NCBI GenBank assembly: GCA_024641085.1
Contig: JAHEDT010000019.1
Coordinates: forward strand, 1 to 53,680
Length of the DNA stretch: 53,680 bases
Source of the DNA: Geobacteraceae bacterium
GTDB lineage: Bacteria; Desulfobacterota; Desulfuromonadia; Desulfuromonadales; BM103
Direction: 5' to 3'
The notes under the pieces are model-generated. The model made no database searches, had not been told where the DNA came from, and saw nothing but the letters and a program-made list of their open reading frames with translations. A program made the position numbers and the translations under genes. Below, piece by piece: positions 1-9,477 of the stretch. Numbering within the stretch: position 1 is the first letter of the stretch; each line of letters starts with the position of its first letter.

Positions 1-52
1 ATCCAGAGGCACTGTGTCAGGTCGCCTTGAACAGATTCCATGTTGGTAAAAG

Positions 53-84
53 AAAAGGCCGCGCTTATTGACGCGGCCTTTTCT
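53..84 (+). terminator. Rho-independent terminator of a gene left of the window
   Basis: An 11-bp perfect stem (53-63 with 72-82) around the loop cttattga ends in TTTTCT on the plus strand. The stem is GC-rich with an A-run on the left and a T-run on the right, so it could work in both directions. It lies between whatever precedes the window and the 3' end of the convergent minus-strand gene at 215. No convincing coding sequence is seen in 1-214. Confidence 0.8.
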
Positions 85-214
85 CATTAGCAACGAATGG
101 CGCCTTATAAAACTCAAGGAAAAAATTCTCAGACTCAGAGGATTCATCATACTAAAATCATTGATTATGGTTCTGTCCAACCCCTGTCAGTATAAAAATC
201 GAACCTGAGTTGTT

Positions 215-1606
215 CTAACCCACTTCGTTATACACCCGCTCGCGAAACTCCACCTGCAGTTCTTCGGCAACCCTGCGGCAGGCTTCAATATCAATCCCCG
301 GCAGGGTGACAGCAGTCGCCGTGACTGAGGGGATGTGTTTCTTCGCCTCGACGAGAAATTCCTTGAGCGCCGCATAGCCCTGCTCACCGAACTCGGAACG
401 GCAGATCTTTTGATAGGTTGACGCATCGGGAGCATTGAGCGAAACGCTGATTGAATCGACCAGCCCGGACAGTTCCGGCAGGACATTGCGGCCGTGCACC
501 AAGTTGGCTTGGCCATCGGTGTTGATGCGCACGGTGATCTTCCGCTCTTTCAGATAACGGGCAACCTGCTTGACCAGATCTAGTCGCACCAGTGGCTCTC
601 CGTAACCGCAGAACACCACTTCATCGTAAGCTGACGGATCGCCGATGGCCGCCAGCACCTCGTCGACCGAAGGCTCCCGTTCCAGGCAAAGCTGGTGCCC
701 CTTGACGGTAAAATCTCTGAACTTCGCACAGAAGGTGCAGCGGTTGGTGCAGCGGTTGGTGATGTTGAGGTAGAGGCTGTTGCGGATCACGTAGGCAATG
801 CGCGTGCTCTGGTCGACATCGCCGATGCCGAACAGTCGCCAGGCATTGAGACTGGTGATGCGGGCGACATCCTCGAGGGTCAGCCCCTTGACTTCGGCAA
901 GCTTTTCGGCGGTTGAGCGGACGTAGGATGGTTCGCAGCGCTTGCCGCGCCAGTTCTGTGGGGCCAGGTACGGGCAGTCGGTCTCCACCAGCATGACGTC
1001 GATCGGCAGGGCCCTGGCAATGCTGCGCAAAGCGTCGTTTTTCGGGTAGGTCAGAGGCCCTGCGAAGGAGATGTAAAAACCCATCGCCACGCACTTGCGC
1101 GCCATGTCAAGGTCCCCCGAGAAGCAGTGCAGCACGCCGCCGGCAGCGCCTGCGTTCTCTTCCTGCATGATACGGACGACGTCGTCGTGAGCGTCGCGGT
1201 CGTGAATGATCAGTGGTTTGCCTGTCTGCCTGGCCAACTGGATATGACTGCGGAAAGCGGCCTCCTGCTGGGCACGCGGAGAGCGGTCACGGTAGAAGTC
1301 GAGGCCGGTCTCGCCGACGGCGACCACCTTGTCGACCGCTTCGATCATTCTGGCCAGCTCGTCGATGACAGCCTGGTTCACCGTACTGGCATCGTGCGGA
1401 TGGATGCCAACGCTGGCATAGACGTTCTGGTAGCGCAGGGCCAGGTCGACGCTGGCGCGGGAACTCTCCAAATCGCAGCCGACCGTCAGGATATGGTGGA
1501 CGCCGTTTTCGCGGGCGCGCTCAATGACCGTCTCAAGATCGGTTGCGAATGGCTTCGAGTCGAGATGGGCGTGGGAGTCGACCAGGGAAGTCTGTGGATT
1601 TTTCAT
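215..1606 (-). CDS. TatD family hydrolase fused to a radical SAM domain
   Basis: This 463-residue two-domain protein starts with a TatD-type metal-dependent DNase/hydrolase (residues 1-265). The metal ligands are visible as DSHAHLD near the start, ETGLDFYR, IIHDRDAHDD, HCFSG and VETDCPYLAP. From about residue 270 a compact radical SAM domain follows. Its CX3CX2C cluster motif (Cys286, 290 and 293) and the GYGEP motif near 336 should bind a 4Fe-4S cluster and SAM. Stand-alone TatD is about 260 residues, so this is a true fusion. TatD-linked radical SAM proteins are known from related bacteria, but their reaction is not. The gene is last in the holB-ricT-metG run, 75 bases after metG. Confidence 0.9.
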   Translation of the reverse strand: MKNPQTSLVDSHAHLDSKPFATDLETVIERARENGVHHILTVGCDLESSRASVDLALRYQNVYASVGIHPHDASTVNQAVIDELARMIEAVDKVVAVGETGLDFYRDRSPRAQQEAAFRSHIQLARQTGKPLIIHDRDAHDDVVRIMQEENAGAAGGVLHCFSGDLDMARKCVAMGFYISFAGPLTYPKNDALRSIARALPIDVMLVETDCPYLAPQNWRGKRCEPSYVRSTAEKLAEVKGLTLEDVARITSLNAWRLFGIGDVDQSTRIAYVIRNSLYLNITNRCTNRCTFCAKFRDFTVKGHQLCLEREPSVDEVLAAIGDPSAYDEVVFCGYGEPLVRLDLVKQVARYLKERKITVRINTDGQANLVHGRNVLPELSGLVDSISVSLNAPDASTYQKICRSEFGEQGYAALKEFLVEAKKHIPSVTATAVTLPGIDIEACRRVAEELQVEFRERVYNEVG

Positions 1607-1681
1607 GGGAAAATTTCCGGGACGCTGGACGTGGGACGGGTGACGAGACGATCAAAAGCCTTGTCGCATCCCTCGTTCAGG

Positions 1682-3220
1682 TTATTCGGGTTCAATTCTG
1701 GGGAAGAGCGGGGCAGCCTTCTCAATCGTGGTGCCCGGCTGCAGCAATCCCCAGCGGTCATGCTCAACAAGTTGCTGGCTATCCGGGTCGAGGCCGAGAA
1801 TCCTGGAGATGCTGGCGCCGGTTTCCGGCATGAAGGGGGTGATCAACAAACCGATCAGGCGCACGGCTTCCAGGAGGTTGTACATGACCGTGCCGAGCCG
1901 TTCGCCCTGGTCTTCGTCCTTGGCCAGGGCCCAGGGGGCCGAGTCATCGATATACTTGTTGGCGGCACTGACCAGTTCCCAGATCGACTGCAGGGCCTTG
2001 TTGAAGGCGAGAGCGTCCATCTGTTCGTCAATCACGCCGACCTGCTGCATGAACTTGTCTTGCAGATCCTGGTCAATAGTCTCTTTTTTACAGGCCGTTG
2101 TAAGCTCGCCTTGAAAGTATTTACTGAGCATTGCCGTGGAGCGGCTGACCAGGTTGCCAAGGTCATTGGCCAGGTCGGAATTGATGCGGTGCACCAGGGC
2201 GCTGTGGGAGAAGTCACCATCAAGACCGAAGGGAACTTCGCGCAGCAGGAAGTAGCGGATGGCGTCAACGCCGTACTTGTCGATGAGCATGTTCGGCTCG
2301 ACCACGTTGGCCAGGCTCTTGCTCATTTTCTGACCCTCGACAGTCCACCAGCCATGGGCGAATACCTTGTCCGGGAGCGGGATGCCTGCTGCCATCAGGA
2401 AGGTCGGCCAGTAAACGGTGTGGAAGCGCAGAATGTCCTTACCGATGACATGGACGTCGCATGGCCAGAATCTGGCAAAATTGCCGTCGTTGTCATGCGG
2501 AAAGCCGAGCGCACTGATGTAGTTGGTGAGGGCGTCAAACCAGACGTAGATGACGTGCTTGTCGTTGCCCGGCACCGGAATTCCCCAGGAGAAGGTCGTG
2601 CGCGAAATCGAGAGGTCTCGCAGGCCTTCGCGAACGAAGCTCAGAATCTCGTTACGTCGTGATTTCGGCTGGATGAAATCGGGGTTGGCCTCTATGTGAG
2701 CGAGCAGCTGTTCCTGGTACTTGCTCATGCGGAAGAAGTAGGACTCCTCCTTGAGCTTGTCCGTCGGGCGGCCGCAGTCCGGGCAGTTGCCGTCGAGCAG
2801 GTTGGTTTCGGTCCAGAAGGTTTCGCAGGGAGTGCAATACCAGTCTTCATACTCGCCAAGGTAGATGTCACCCCTGGCTTCGATGATGCGGAAAATCTCC
2901 TGAACGGCCAGTTTGTGGCGCTCCTGCGACGTGCGGATAAAATCGGTGTTGGAAATATTCAGCTTTTCCCAGAGCGACTGGAACCGTTTGACGACGCGGT
3001 CCGCCAGTTCCAGGGGTGTTTCTCCCTTGGCGTGGGCGGCCTTCTCGACCTTCTGGCCATGTTCGTCGGTTCCGGTCAAAAAATAGACTTGATAGCCCCG
3101 TGCGCGCTTGTAACGCGCCATCACATCACAGGCCAGAGTCGTGTAGGCGTGGCCGATATGGGGAACGTCATTGACGTAATAGATCGGCGTGGTCAGGTAA
3201 AAGCGTTTCTCGTCCGACAT
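1682..3220 (-). CDS. metG: Methionyl-tRNA synthetase
   Basis: This is a cytosolic class I aminoacyl-tRNA synthetase that charges tRNA-Met with methionine using ATP. The HIGH motif is at residues 21-24 (VPHIGHAYT) and the KMSKS motif is near residue 300 (QKMSKSLAN). Two CXXC pairs between about 125 and 150 (CTPC and CPDC) form the zinc knuckle of the connective domain. At 512 residues it lacks the C-terminal tRNA-binding/dimerisation domain found in longer MetG forms. The start has a good ribosome site (GGGAGAA), and ricT ends only two bases upstream, so the two are co-transcribed. The identification is secure. Confidence 0.97.
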   Translation of the reverse strand: MSDEKRFYLTTPIYYVNDVPHIGHAYTTLACDVMARYKRARGYQVYFLTGTDEHGQKVEKAAHAKGETPLELADRVVKRFQSLWEKLNISNTDFIRTSQERHKLAVQEIFRIIEARGDIYLGEYEDWYCTPCETFWTETNLLDGNCPDCGRPTDKLKEESYFFRMSKYQEQLLAHIEANPDFIQPKSRRNEILSFVREGLRDLSISRTTFSWGIPVPGNDKHVIYVWFDALTNYISALGFPHDNDGNFARFWPCDVHVIGKDILRFHTVYWPTFLMAAGIPLPDKVFAHGWWTVEGQKMSKSLANVVEPNMLIDKYGVDAIRYFLLREVPFGLDGDFSHSALVHRINSDLANDLGNLVSRSTAMLSKYFQGELTTACKKETIDQDLQDKFMQQVGVIDEQMDALAFNKALQSIWELVSAANKYIDDSAPWALAKDEDQGERLGTVMYNLLEAVRLIGLLITPFMPETGASISRILGLDPDSQQLVEHDRWGLLQPGTTIEKAAPLFPRIEPE

Positions 3221-3222
3221 GA

Positions 3223-4290
3223 CTATTCTCCCTGCGTGCTCGGGCCGGGCTTGCGCCCGCCGCGTGGTCTGCGTCTGCCGCGGCGACGGCGCTTGGTCTG
3301 GCCTTCCGTGGCTTCATTCGCCTGGGACTTCTGCGGCTCGGCTGGTTTTTCTGGCTCAGGTGCCGGCTGGTCGGCCGGCTTTTGCCCTTTGCCGGCCGGC
3401 TTCCTGGGCTCCTGTCTTTGTGGCCGACTCCTGGTCAAGCGATTGCCGTGGGTCTCACCGGGGGTTCTCTCCTGCTCCACCGGCTGGGTGGCCTGCCCGG
3501 TGCGCAGCTCTTCCATCGTCACGCAGCAGCAGCTGCCTTCCCGGTCCCGCAATGTCACCTGCTGGCGCAGGATATCCTGGGACGTGACTTCGCATTCCCG
3601 ATTCTGCCAGAGGATTTTTTTGCCGCACTTGGGCATGCCTTTCTTGAGTTCGCTGTAGGTGTCGAACTCGTAACCAAGGCAACAGAGCAAGCGGCCGCAC
3701 TGACCGGAAATTTTCGTTGGATTGAGAGCCAGTCCCTGCTCCTTGGCCATTTTTACCGAAACTGGATTGAACTGGGTCAGGAAGCTGCTGCAACAGAGTT
3801 CGCGGCCGCAGATGCCGAGCCCGCCGACCAGTTTCGCCTCGTCACGTACACCTATCTGACGCATTTCGATCCGGGTGTGGAAATGATGGGCCAGGTCCTT
3901 GACCAGTTCGCGGAAATCGATGCGGCCGTCGGCTGTGAAGAAGAAGATGATCTTCGAACCGTCGAAAGCGTACTCGGCGCGGACCAGCTTCATTTCCAGT
4001 TGGCGCTCGTGAATCCGCTCCGCGCAGTAGCGGCGGGCATCCTTTTCACGGGCGGCGTTGGTCTCTGCCAGAGCGAGATCCTCTTCTGTGGCGATGCGCA
4101 GGATATTCTTCAGCCCCTCCGGGGCCTGATCCTCCGGTACTTCGCGCGGTGCCAAGACTACCGTTGCCATGGCGCGGCCGCGATCAGTCTCCACGATTAC
4201 CTTGTCGCCGGCATCGAGCTCGATCGAAAGGGCATTGAAGTCATATTGACGGCCGGCTTGCTGAAATTTGAGTGGGACGATACGTATCAT
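3223..4290 (-). CDS. ricT: RicT/PSP1-domain protein (regulatory iron-sulfur complex subunit)
   Basis: This 355-residue member of the PSP1 C-terminal family is called RicT/YaaT in Bacillus. There it partners RicA and RicF in an Fe-S-containing complex that affects RNA processing. The conserved cysteine blocks are visible as CGRELCCSSF and CGRLLCCLGYEFDTY in the middle of the protein. The last 80 residues or so are a low-complexity tail rich in Lys, Arg, Pro and Gly, probably disordered and nucleic-acid-binding; it is absent from short family members. The gene lies between holB and metG, a common arrangement for this family. No RicA or RicF homologue is seen in the window, so its role here is inferred from the family. 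Confidence 0.88.
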   Translation of the reverse strand: MIRIVPLKFQQAGRQYDFNALSIELDAGDKVIVETDRGRAMATVVLAPREVPEDQAPEGLKNILRIATEEDLALAETNAAREKDARRYCAERIHERQLEMKLVRAEYAFDGSKIIFFFTADGRIDFRELVKDLAHHFHTRIEMRQIGVRDEAKLVGGLGICGRELCCSSFLTQFNPVSVKMAKEQGLALNPTKISGQCGRLLCCLGYEFDTYSELKKGMPKCGKKILWQNRECEVTSQDILRQQVTLRDREGSCCCVTMEELRTGQATQPVEQERTPGETHGNRLTRSRPQRQEPRKPAGKGQKPADQPAPEPEKPAEPQKSQANEATEGQTKRRRRGRRRPRGGRKPGPSTQGE

Positions 4291-4339
4291 GAGCTCACGG
4301 ATCAGGTTAATTGTCAGATATCATGCCTGTCACGCCTCT

Positions 4340-5308
4340 TCAGGCGGCCAGTTTCAGGAGGAGAACCTCCATGGCCAGCTGACGGTTGACATTGCGGTCA
4401 AGTTGGCGGCGAACGGTCATCAATGCGTCCAGTTTGTCGAGTATGCTTGCGACATTCTCGTGAGCCGCCACCCTGTGGACCTTGTGCTTGAGGTCCAGGT
4501 TGACCAGCTCCTCGTCGCCGCGCCCCTCCAGGGTCATCAGGACGTCACGGAAAAATGCCTGAAAAATTTCCAGAATGTCGATCAGGATGGTCTTGTCGGC
4601 GGCGAGCTGCTCGGCAAAATCCAGAATGGGCAAGATACTGCCTGAGGACAACCCCGTCAAGGTTTTTAGCAGATCGCGGCGTTGTTCAAGGTAGAGTTCC
4701 CGGTCCTTACCAAAGGCTTTTTTGAAGCTTCCCTCCGACAGGGCCGCCAGAACATGCGACTCGGTCGCATCGATGCCCAATTGTTTTTCCAATTCCGCCT
4801 GAATCCGGCTGTTCGGGTGCCTGGTGAAGGGGAGCGGCTGGCAGCGGGAGCGGATTGTTTCGAGCAGCCGGTTCGGTTGGGCGGTCAGGAGGATCAGGAG
4901 TGTGTCGCCACGCGGCTCTTCGAGGGTTTTGAGCAGGGCGTTGGCGGCACCAGCGGTCATGGTCTCAGCCTGTTCGATCATACAGATCTTGCGTGATGCT
5001 TCCAGGGGCTTGAGGTTCAGATCACGTTGAAAGGCCCGGACCTGTTCGATCTTGATCGAGCTGCCGTCCGGCTCAAGGATGTGCAGGTCTGGGTGGTTCT
5101 GGTGGTCAATTTTACGACAGGCCTGGCAATGTCCGCAGCCGCGCTGTTCGAGACAGACGATGGCCCGTGCCAGGGCCATTGCCATCAGACGCTTGCCGAT
5201 GCCGTCCGGTCCGGAAAAAAGGTAAGCGTGGGCAATCCGGCCGTTGACCAGCCCCCGGCGCAAGATCTCCTTCTGATGTTCGTGACCCAGTATCTGGTCG
5301 AAAGTCAT
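4340..5308 (-). CDS. holB: DNA polymerase III subunit delta prime
   Basis: This 322-residue clamp-loader subunit helps load the sliding clamp onto primed DNA. The reading frame is open for 42 more codons upstream, but I chose the start at 5308 (MTFDQILGHEHQ) because AGGAGAA precedes it and this is where family homology begins. Visible features are the degenerate Walker A loop GPDGIGKR, a four-cysteine zinc module (CGHCQAC plus an upstream Cys), the TLEEP motif and the SRC sensor motif (IRSRCQPLPF). It heads the run to ricT, metG and the TatD fusion. The thymidylate kinase gene that often precedes holB is not here. Confidence 0.93.
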   Translation of the reverse strand: MTFDQILGHEHQKEILRRGLVNGRIAHAYLFSGPDGIGKRLMAMALARAIVCLEQRGCGHCQACRKIDHQNHPDLHILEPDGSSIKIEQVRAFQRDLNLKPLEASRKICMIEQAETMTAGAANALLKTLEEPRGDTLLILLTAQPNRLLETIRSRCQPLPFTRHPNSRIQAELEKQLGIDATESHVLAALSEGSFKKAFGKDRELYLEQRRDLLKTLTGLSSGSILPILDFAEQLAADKTILIDILEIFQAFFRDVLMTLEGRGDEELVNLDLKHKVHRVAAHENVASILDKLDALMTVRRQLDRNVNRQLAMEVLLLKLAA

Positions 5309-5632
5309 ATTGTTCTCCTGGTGGCATGCACATCTCCCACGGAGAGGGTGACAGGCCATGTCCCAATTGTCCAACCCCTGGCATGGGATGTCGGTCCGCT
5401 GCATGCTTCTCAGGTCGCTAGTCCCGATGGTCACTTTGCATGGGATGGTCTATGGGGCTCAGCAGCCGGGCGGTTTCGATGCTGGCTTCGATCGTTTCAA
5501 AAGCCAAAAAAGAGCATAAATCAACAAGTTGTAGCTTGATCAAAGTCATTTAGTCACTGGCGTGCAAGCAGCGTCATACTATAATGTTTTTGTGAGAGGG
5601 TGCAATTGATATATATGGAGTGGTAGTGTAGT
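5309..5632. other. Divergent intergenic region between holB and rnc
   Basis: These 324 bases separate the minus-strand holB run from the plus-strand rnc run. I see no credible gene; in particular no thymidylate kinase or remnant of one. A TATAAT hexamer lies at 5580-5585, and the palindrome TTGATCAA lies just upstream at about 5536-5543. Confidence 0.6.
5580..5585 (+). promoter_or_regulatory. Candidate -10 element for rnc
   Basis: A perfect TATAAT lies about 48 bases before the first rnc start. The -35 position with a 17-bp spacer reads CTGGCG, a poor match to TTGACA, so only the -10 element is convincing. Confidence 0.4.
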
Positions 5633-6412
5633 ATGACTGACTTTTTGCGGCTGTTCGATAAATGGCCGCGGTGCGAAGGTCAACCGTCTCTTTTGCTTAT
5701 GGACCAGTTGGATACTACAGAAAATACACAATGGCAGGCACTGGAAGCGTCCATCGGCTACTCCTTTGCTGATCGTGTGCTTCTTGCTGAGGCTCTGACG
5801 CACAGATCTTTCGCCAATGAGCGCCCTGGTGATCTGCCCGACAACGAGCGGCTGGAATTCCTCGGCGATGCGGTCCTGGACCTGGTCATCAGTCAATTCC
5901 TAATGACCCATCGACCGAATTCACCAGAGGGCGAATTGACGCGCATCCGGGCCGAAGTCGTCGCCCTGCCTAGCCTGGAACGCCTAGCCCGATCCCTCGA
6001 CTTGGGGCACTGCCTGCTGCTTGGCCGTGGTGAAGAGCTCAGTGGCGGGCGCAATAAGCCCAGCCTGCTGGCCGATGCCCTCGAGGCGCTGTTCGGAGCC
6101 ATCTTCACCGATGGCGGCTTTGAGGTGGCACGATCGGTGATTCTGCCCCTGTTCGTGCCACTGCTGCAGCAGGCGGCCGCCGAAGAGGGTCAGGATTACA
6201 AGAGTCGGCTGCAGGAGCTCCTGCAGGCAATGCAGTGCGGTCTCCCAATCTACCAATTGGTCGAAACGACCGGGCCGGCACATGAGCGCACCTATCGCGT
6301 CGAGGCCATGATTGACGGACGGCTGTATGGCTCAGGAGAGGGCCGTACCAAGAAAGGTGCCGAGCAGGCTGCTGCAAGAGTCGCCCTGGACGTACTGGAC
6401 CAACATTCGTGA
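5633..6412 (+). CDS. rnc: Ribonuclease III
   Basis: This double-strand RNA endonuclease processes rRNA precursors and structured mRNAs. The 259-residue protein carries the signature NERLEFLGDAVLDL (residues 71-84) with the catalytic acidic residues. A double-stranded-RNA-binding domain runs from about residue 184 (DYKSRLQELLQ) to the end (KKGAEQAAARVAL). Homology begins around residue 33. The first 22 residues may not be real, because a second ATG at 5699 also fits, but a GGAG sits before the 5633 start while 5699 has no clear ribosome site. The gene overlaps the next one by four bases. Confidence 0.95.
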   Translation: MTDFLRLFDKWPRCEGQPSLLLMDQLDTTENTQWQALEASIGYSFADRVLLAEALTHRSFANERPGDLPDNERLEFLGDAVLDLVISQFLMTHRPNSPEGELTRIRAEVVALPSLERLARSLDLGHCLLLGRGEELSGGRNKPSLLADALEALFGAIFTDGGFEVARSVILPLFVPLLQQAAAEEGQDYKSRLQELLQAMQCGLPIYQLVETTGPAHERTYRVEAMIDGRLYGSGEGRTKKGAEQAAARVALDVLDQHS

Positions 6413-7422
6413 AGATCTACCCGGTATTCATTCCAAATGCGGGGTGCCCGCACCGTTGTCTGTTCTGTGCCCAGGACCGGACCACCGCTCAACAGTTGCT
6501 TCCCGAGGCCAGAGAGGTCGAACGCTGGCTCGAGAGGACCCTCCCTCAGCGGGGCGGCGGAGAAATCGCCTTTTACGGTGGCACCTTTACACAGCTGCCG
6601 CTTGCTCGACAAACCTGCTACCTGGGGTTGGCCGGACGTTTTGTTGCAACGGGCAGGGTGGCTGGGATTCGTCTCTCAACCCGTCCAGATGCTCTCGATG
6701 ACAATTGCATTGCGCGCCTGCAGGCCGCGGGTGTCACCACCATTGAAATTGGCTGCCAGAGTTTCAACTCCTCGGTCCTGAACAGATCCGGTCGCGGCCA
6801 TACCGCTGACGACTCTATCTCGGCAATTCGGAGATGCTGTCATGCCGGACTGCAGGTCGGTGTGCAGTTGATGCCTGGTCTGCCCGGCGGTGATGCGGCA
6901 GAAGCCTTGCAGTCGTTACGGCGGTCGCTGGAATTGAAGCCGTCTTTCGTGAGGATTTACCCGACCGTGGTGATCGACGGTACGGCGCTGGCAGACCTAT
7001 GGAAAACCGGTGATTTCACACCCTGGCCCCTGGATGAAACCGTCGATGTCTGCGCCGATATGCTGCAACTCTGCAGACTTGCGGATATCCCGGTGATTCG
7101 CATCGGGCTGCAGGCTGATGCGCAGCTGGAGGCGAATTTTCTTGCCGGGCCTTACCACCCTGCATTCGGGCAATTGGTTCGCTCGCGGCTCTGGCGCAGG
7201 GCTCTGTTGAGAGCCGGCACGCACAGCAGGTCGATCAGCATCAATCCCGACGACCTGAGTGACGCCCTGGGGCACCGTGCGGAGAATCGCGAGTGGCTGG
7301 CGCAACACGGGATGTCTTCATGCCTGGTGACCGATAAGACGATTGCCCGTGGTATGTTGCGCACCTCCGGCGAGGATTTTTACTTTGATGCACGTCCGGC
7401 CCAGGGAGGACAATATGGCTGA
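6409..7422 (+). CDS. Elp3-like radical SAM protein
   Basis: This 337-residue radical SAM protein begins at GTG, overlapping the rnc stop as GTGA. The CX3CX2C motif (GCPHRCLFCAQD) is near the N-terminus and FYGGTFTQLP follows, matching the Elp3/COG1243 style of radical SAM domain. The acetyltransferase domain of true Elp3 is missing, since the protein ends shortly after the radical SAM barrel. Homologues sit between rnc and era in related bacteria. The substrate is unknown; RNA modification is a guess from the Elp3 resemblance and from two RNA-linked neighbours. It ends eight bases inside era, which suggests coupled translation. Confidence 0.85.
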   Translation: MKIYPVFIPNAGCPHRCLFCAQDRTTAQQLLPEAREVERWLERTLPQRGGGEIAFYGGTFTQLPLARQTCYLGLAGRFVATGRVAGIRLSTRPDALDDNCIARLQAAGVTTIEIGCQSFNSSVLNRSGRGHTADDSISAIRRCCHAGLQVGVQLMPGLPGGDAAEALQSLRRSLELKPSFVRIYPTVVIDGTALADLWKTGDFTPWPLDETVDVCADMLQLCRLADIPVIRIGLQADAQLEANFLAGPYHPAFGQLVRSRLWRRALLRAGTHSRSISINPDDLSDALGHRAENREWLAQHGMSSCLVTDKTIARGMLRTSGEDFYFDARPAQGGQYG

Positions 7423-8311
7423 CAAGCAGACATTCCGTTCAGGCTTCGTCGCGATTATCGGACGGCCCAATGTCGGGAAATCGACCCTGCTGAACCGGAT
7501 TGTCGGGCAGAAAATCGCGATCACCTCGCCGAAACCACAAACCACGCGCAACCGCATCCTGGGGATTCAGAACCTTGATCATGCCCAGGTGCTGTTCATC
7601 GATACGCCCGGGATTCACGAGGCGCACTCCCCTCTGAATCGCTACATGGTGGAACAGGCCCGTTCTGCATGCCTCGATGTTGACGTAATCCTCTGGCTGG
7701 TCGAAGCAGACCGGCCGGCCGATCAGGACCCCATGATCCCGCGTCTCCTGGAAAAAAGCCGTCGGCCGGTGCTGCTGGTGATCAACAAGATCGATACCAT
7801 TGCCAAGGAGCGCCTGCTGCCGTTGATCGACGCTTATCGGTCAATCTGCCCGTTTGCTTCGATTGTGCCGGTTTCAGCCTTGAAGGGCGATGGCCTTGAA
7901 CGCCTGATGGCGGACATCCCGGCGCTGCTTCCGGAAGGCCCGCGCTACTATCCAGAGGATCAACTGACCGATCTTCCGGAGCGCTTTATCGTTGCCGAAA
8001 TGATCCGCGAGCAGATCCTGATGCGCACCAAGGACGAAGTCCCCTATGGGGTGGCCGTATTGGTGGAGCGGTTTCAGGAGAACCCGGCGCGCAACATGGT
8101 TGGCATCAATGCGGTCATCAACGTAGAACGTGACTCGCAGAAGGGAATCCTGGTCGGCAAGGGCGGCACGATGATCCGTCAGATCGGCCAGGCCGCCCGC
8201 AAGGACATTGAACGCCTGCTGGGGGTCAAGGTGCATCTCGAGCTATTTGTCCGGGTGCAGAAGAACTGGACCAGCTCAGGGCGTATGATGAAAGAATTCG
8301 GTTACGAATAA
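7415..8311 (+). CDS. era: GTPase Era
   Basis: This ribosome-biogenesis GTPase binds the 3' end of 16S rRNA during 30S assembly. The 298-residue product has the P-loop GRPNVGKST near residue 17, the G3 motif DTPGIHE, the G4 motif NKID, and a C-terminal KH domain with GKGGTMIRQIG. The frame is open upstream, but the start at 7415 is favoured by GGGAGGA seven bases before it and by family alignment. It overlaps the end of the preceding radical SAM gene and completes a three-gene RNA-linked run. Confidence 0.96.
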   Translation: MADKQTFRSGFVAIIGRPNVGKSTLLNRIVGQKIAITSPKPQTTRNRILGIQNLDHAQVLFIDTPGIHEAHSPLNRYMVEQARSACLDVDVILWLVEADRPADQDPMIPRLLEKSRRPVLLVINKIDTIAKERLLPLIDAYRSICPFASIVPVSALKGDGLERLMADIPALLPEGPRYYPEDQLTDLPERFIVAEMIREQILMRTKDEVPYGVAVLVERFQENPARNMVGINAVINVERDSQKGILVGKGGTMIRQIGQAARKDIERLLGVKVHLELFVRVQKNWTSSGRMMKEFGYE

Positions 8312-8341
8312 CCGAAGCGTATCTATGATTCAGGATCATGA

Positions 8342-9382
<1,041 letters not shown>

Positions 9383-9477
9383 GAAAAGGCTCTCGGTCTT
9401 CTCGCCAAATTGTTTGAGGAGCGATACTCTATTTTTTTTAGCGCTTCGCATTTCGCATATCGCAAATCGGAGGTGTT

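Noticed and set aside
1127-2662. 511-codon plus-strand open frame
   Set aside because: It is antisense to metG and the TatD fusion, has no ribosome site and no family resemblance; it is open only because of GC-rich codon structure.
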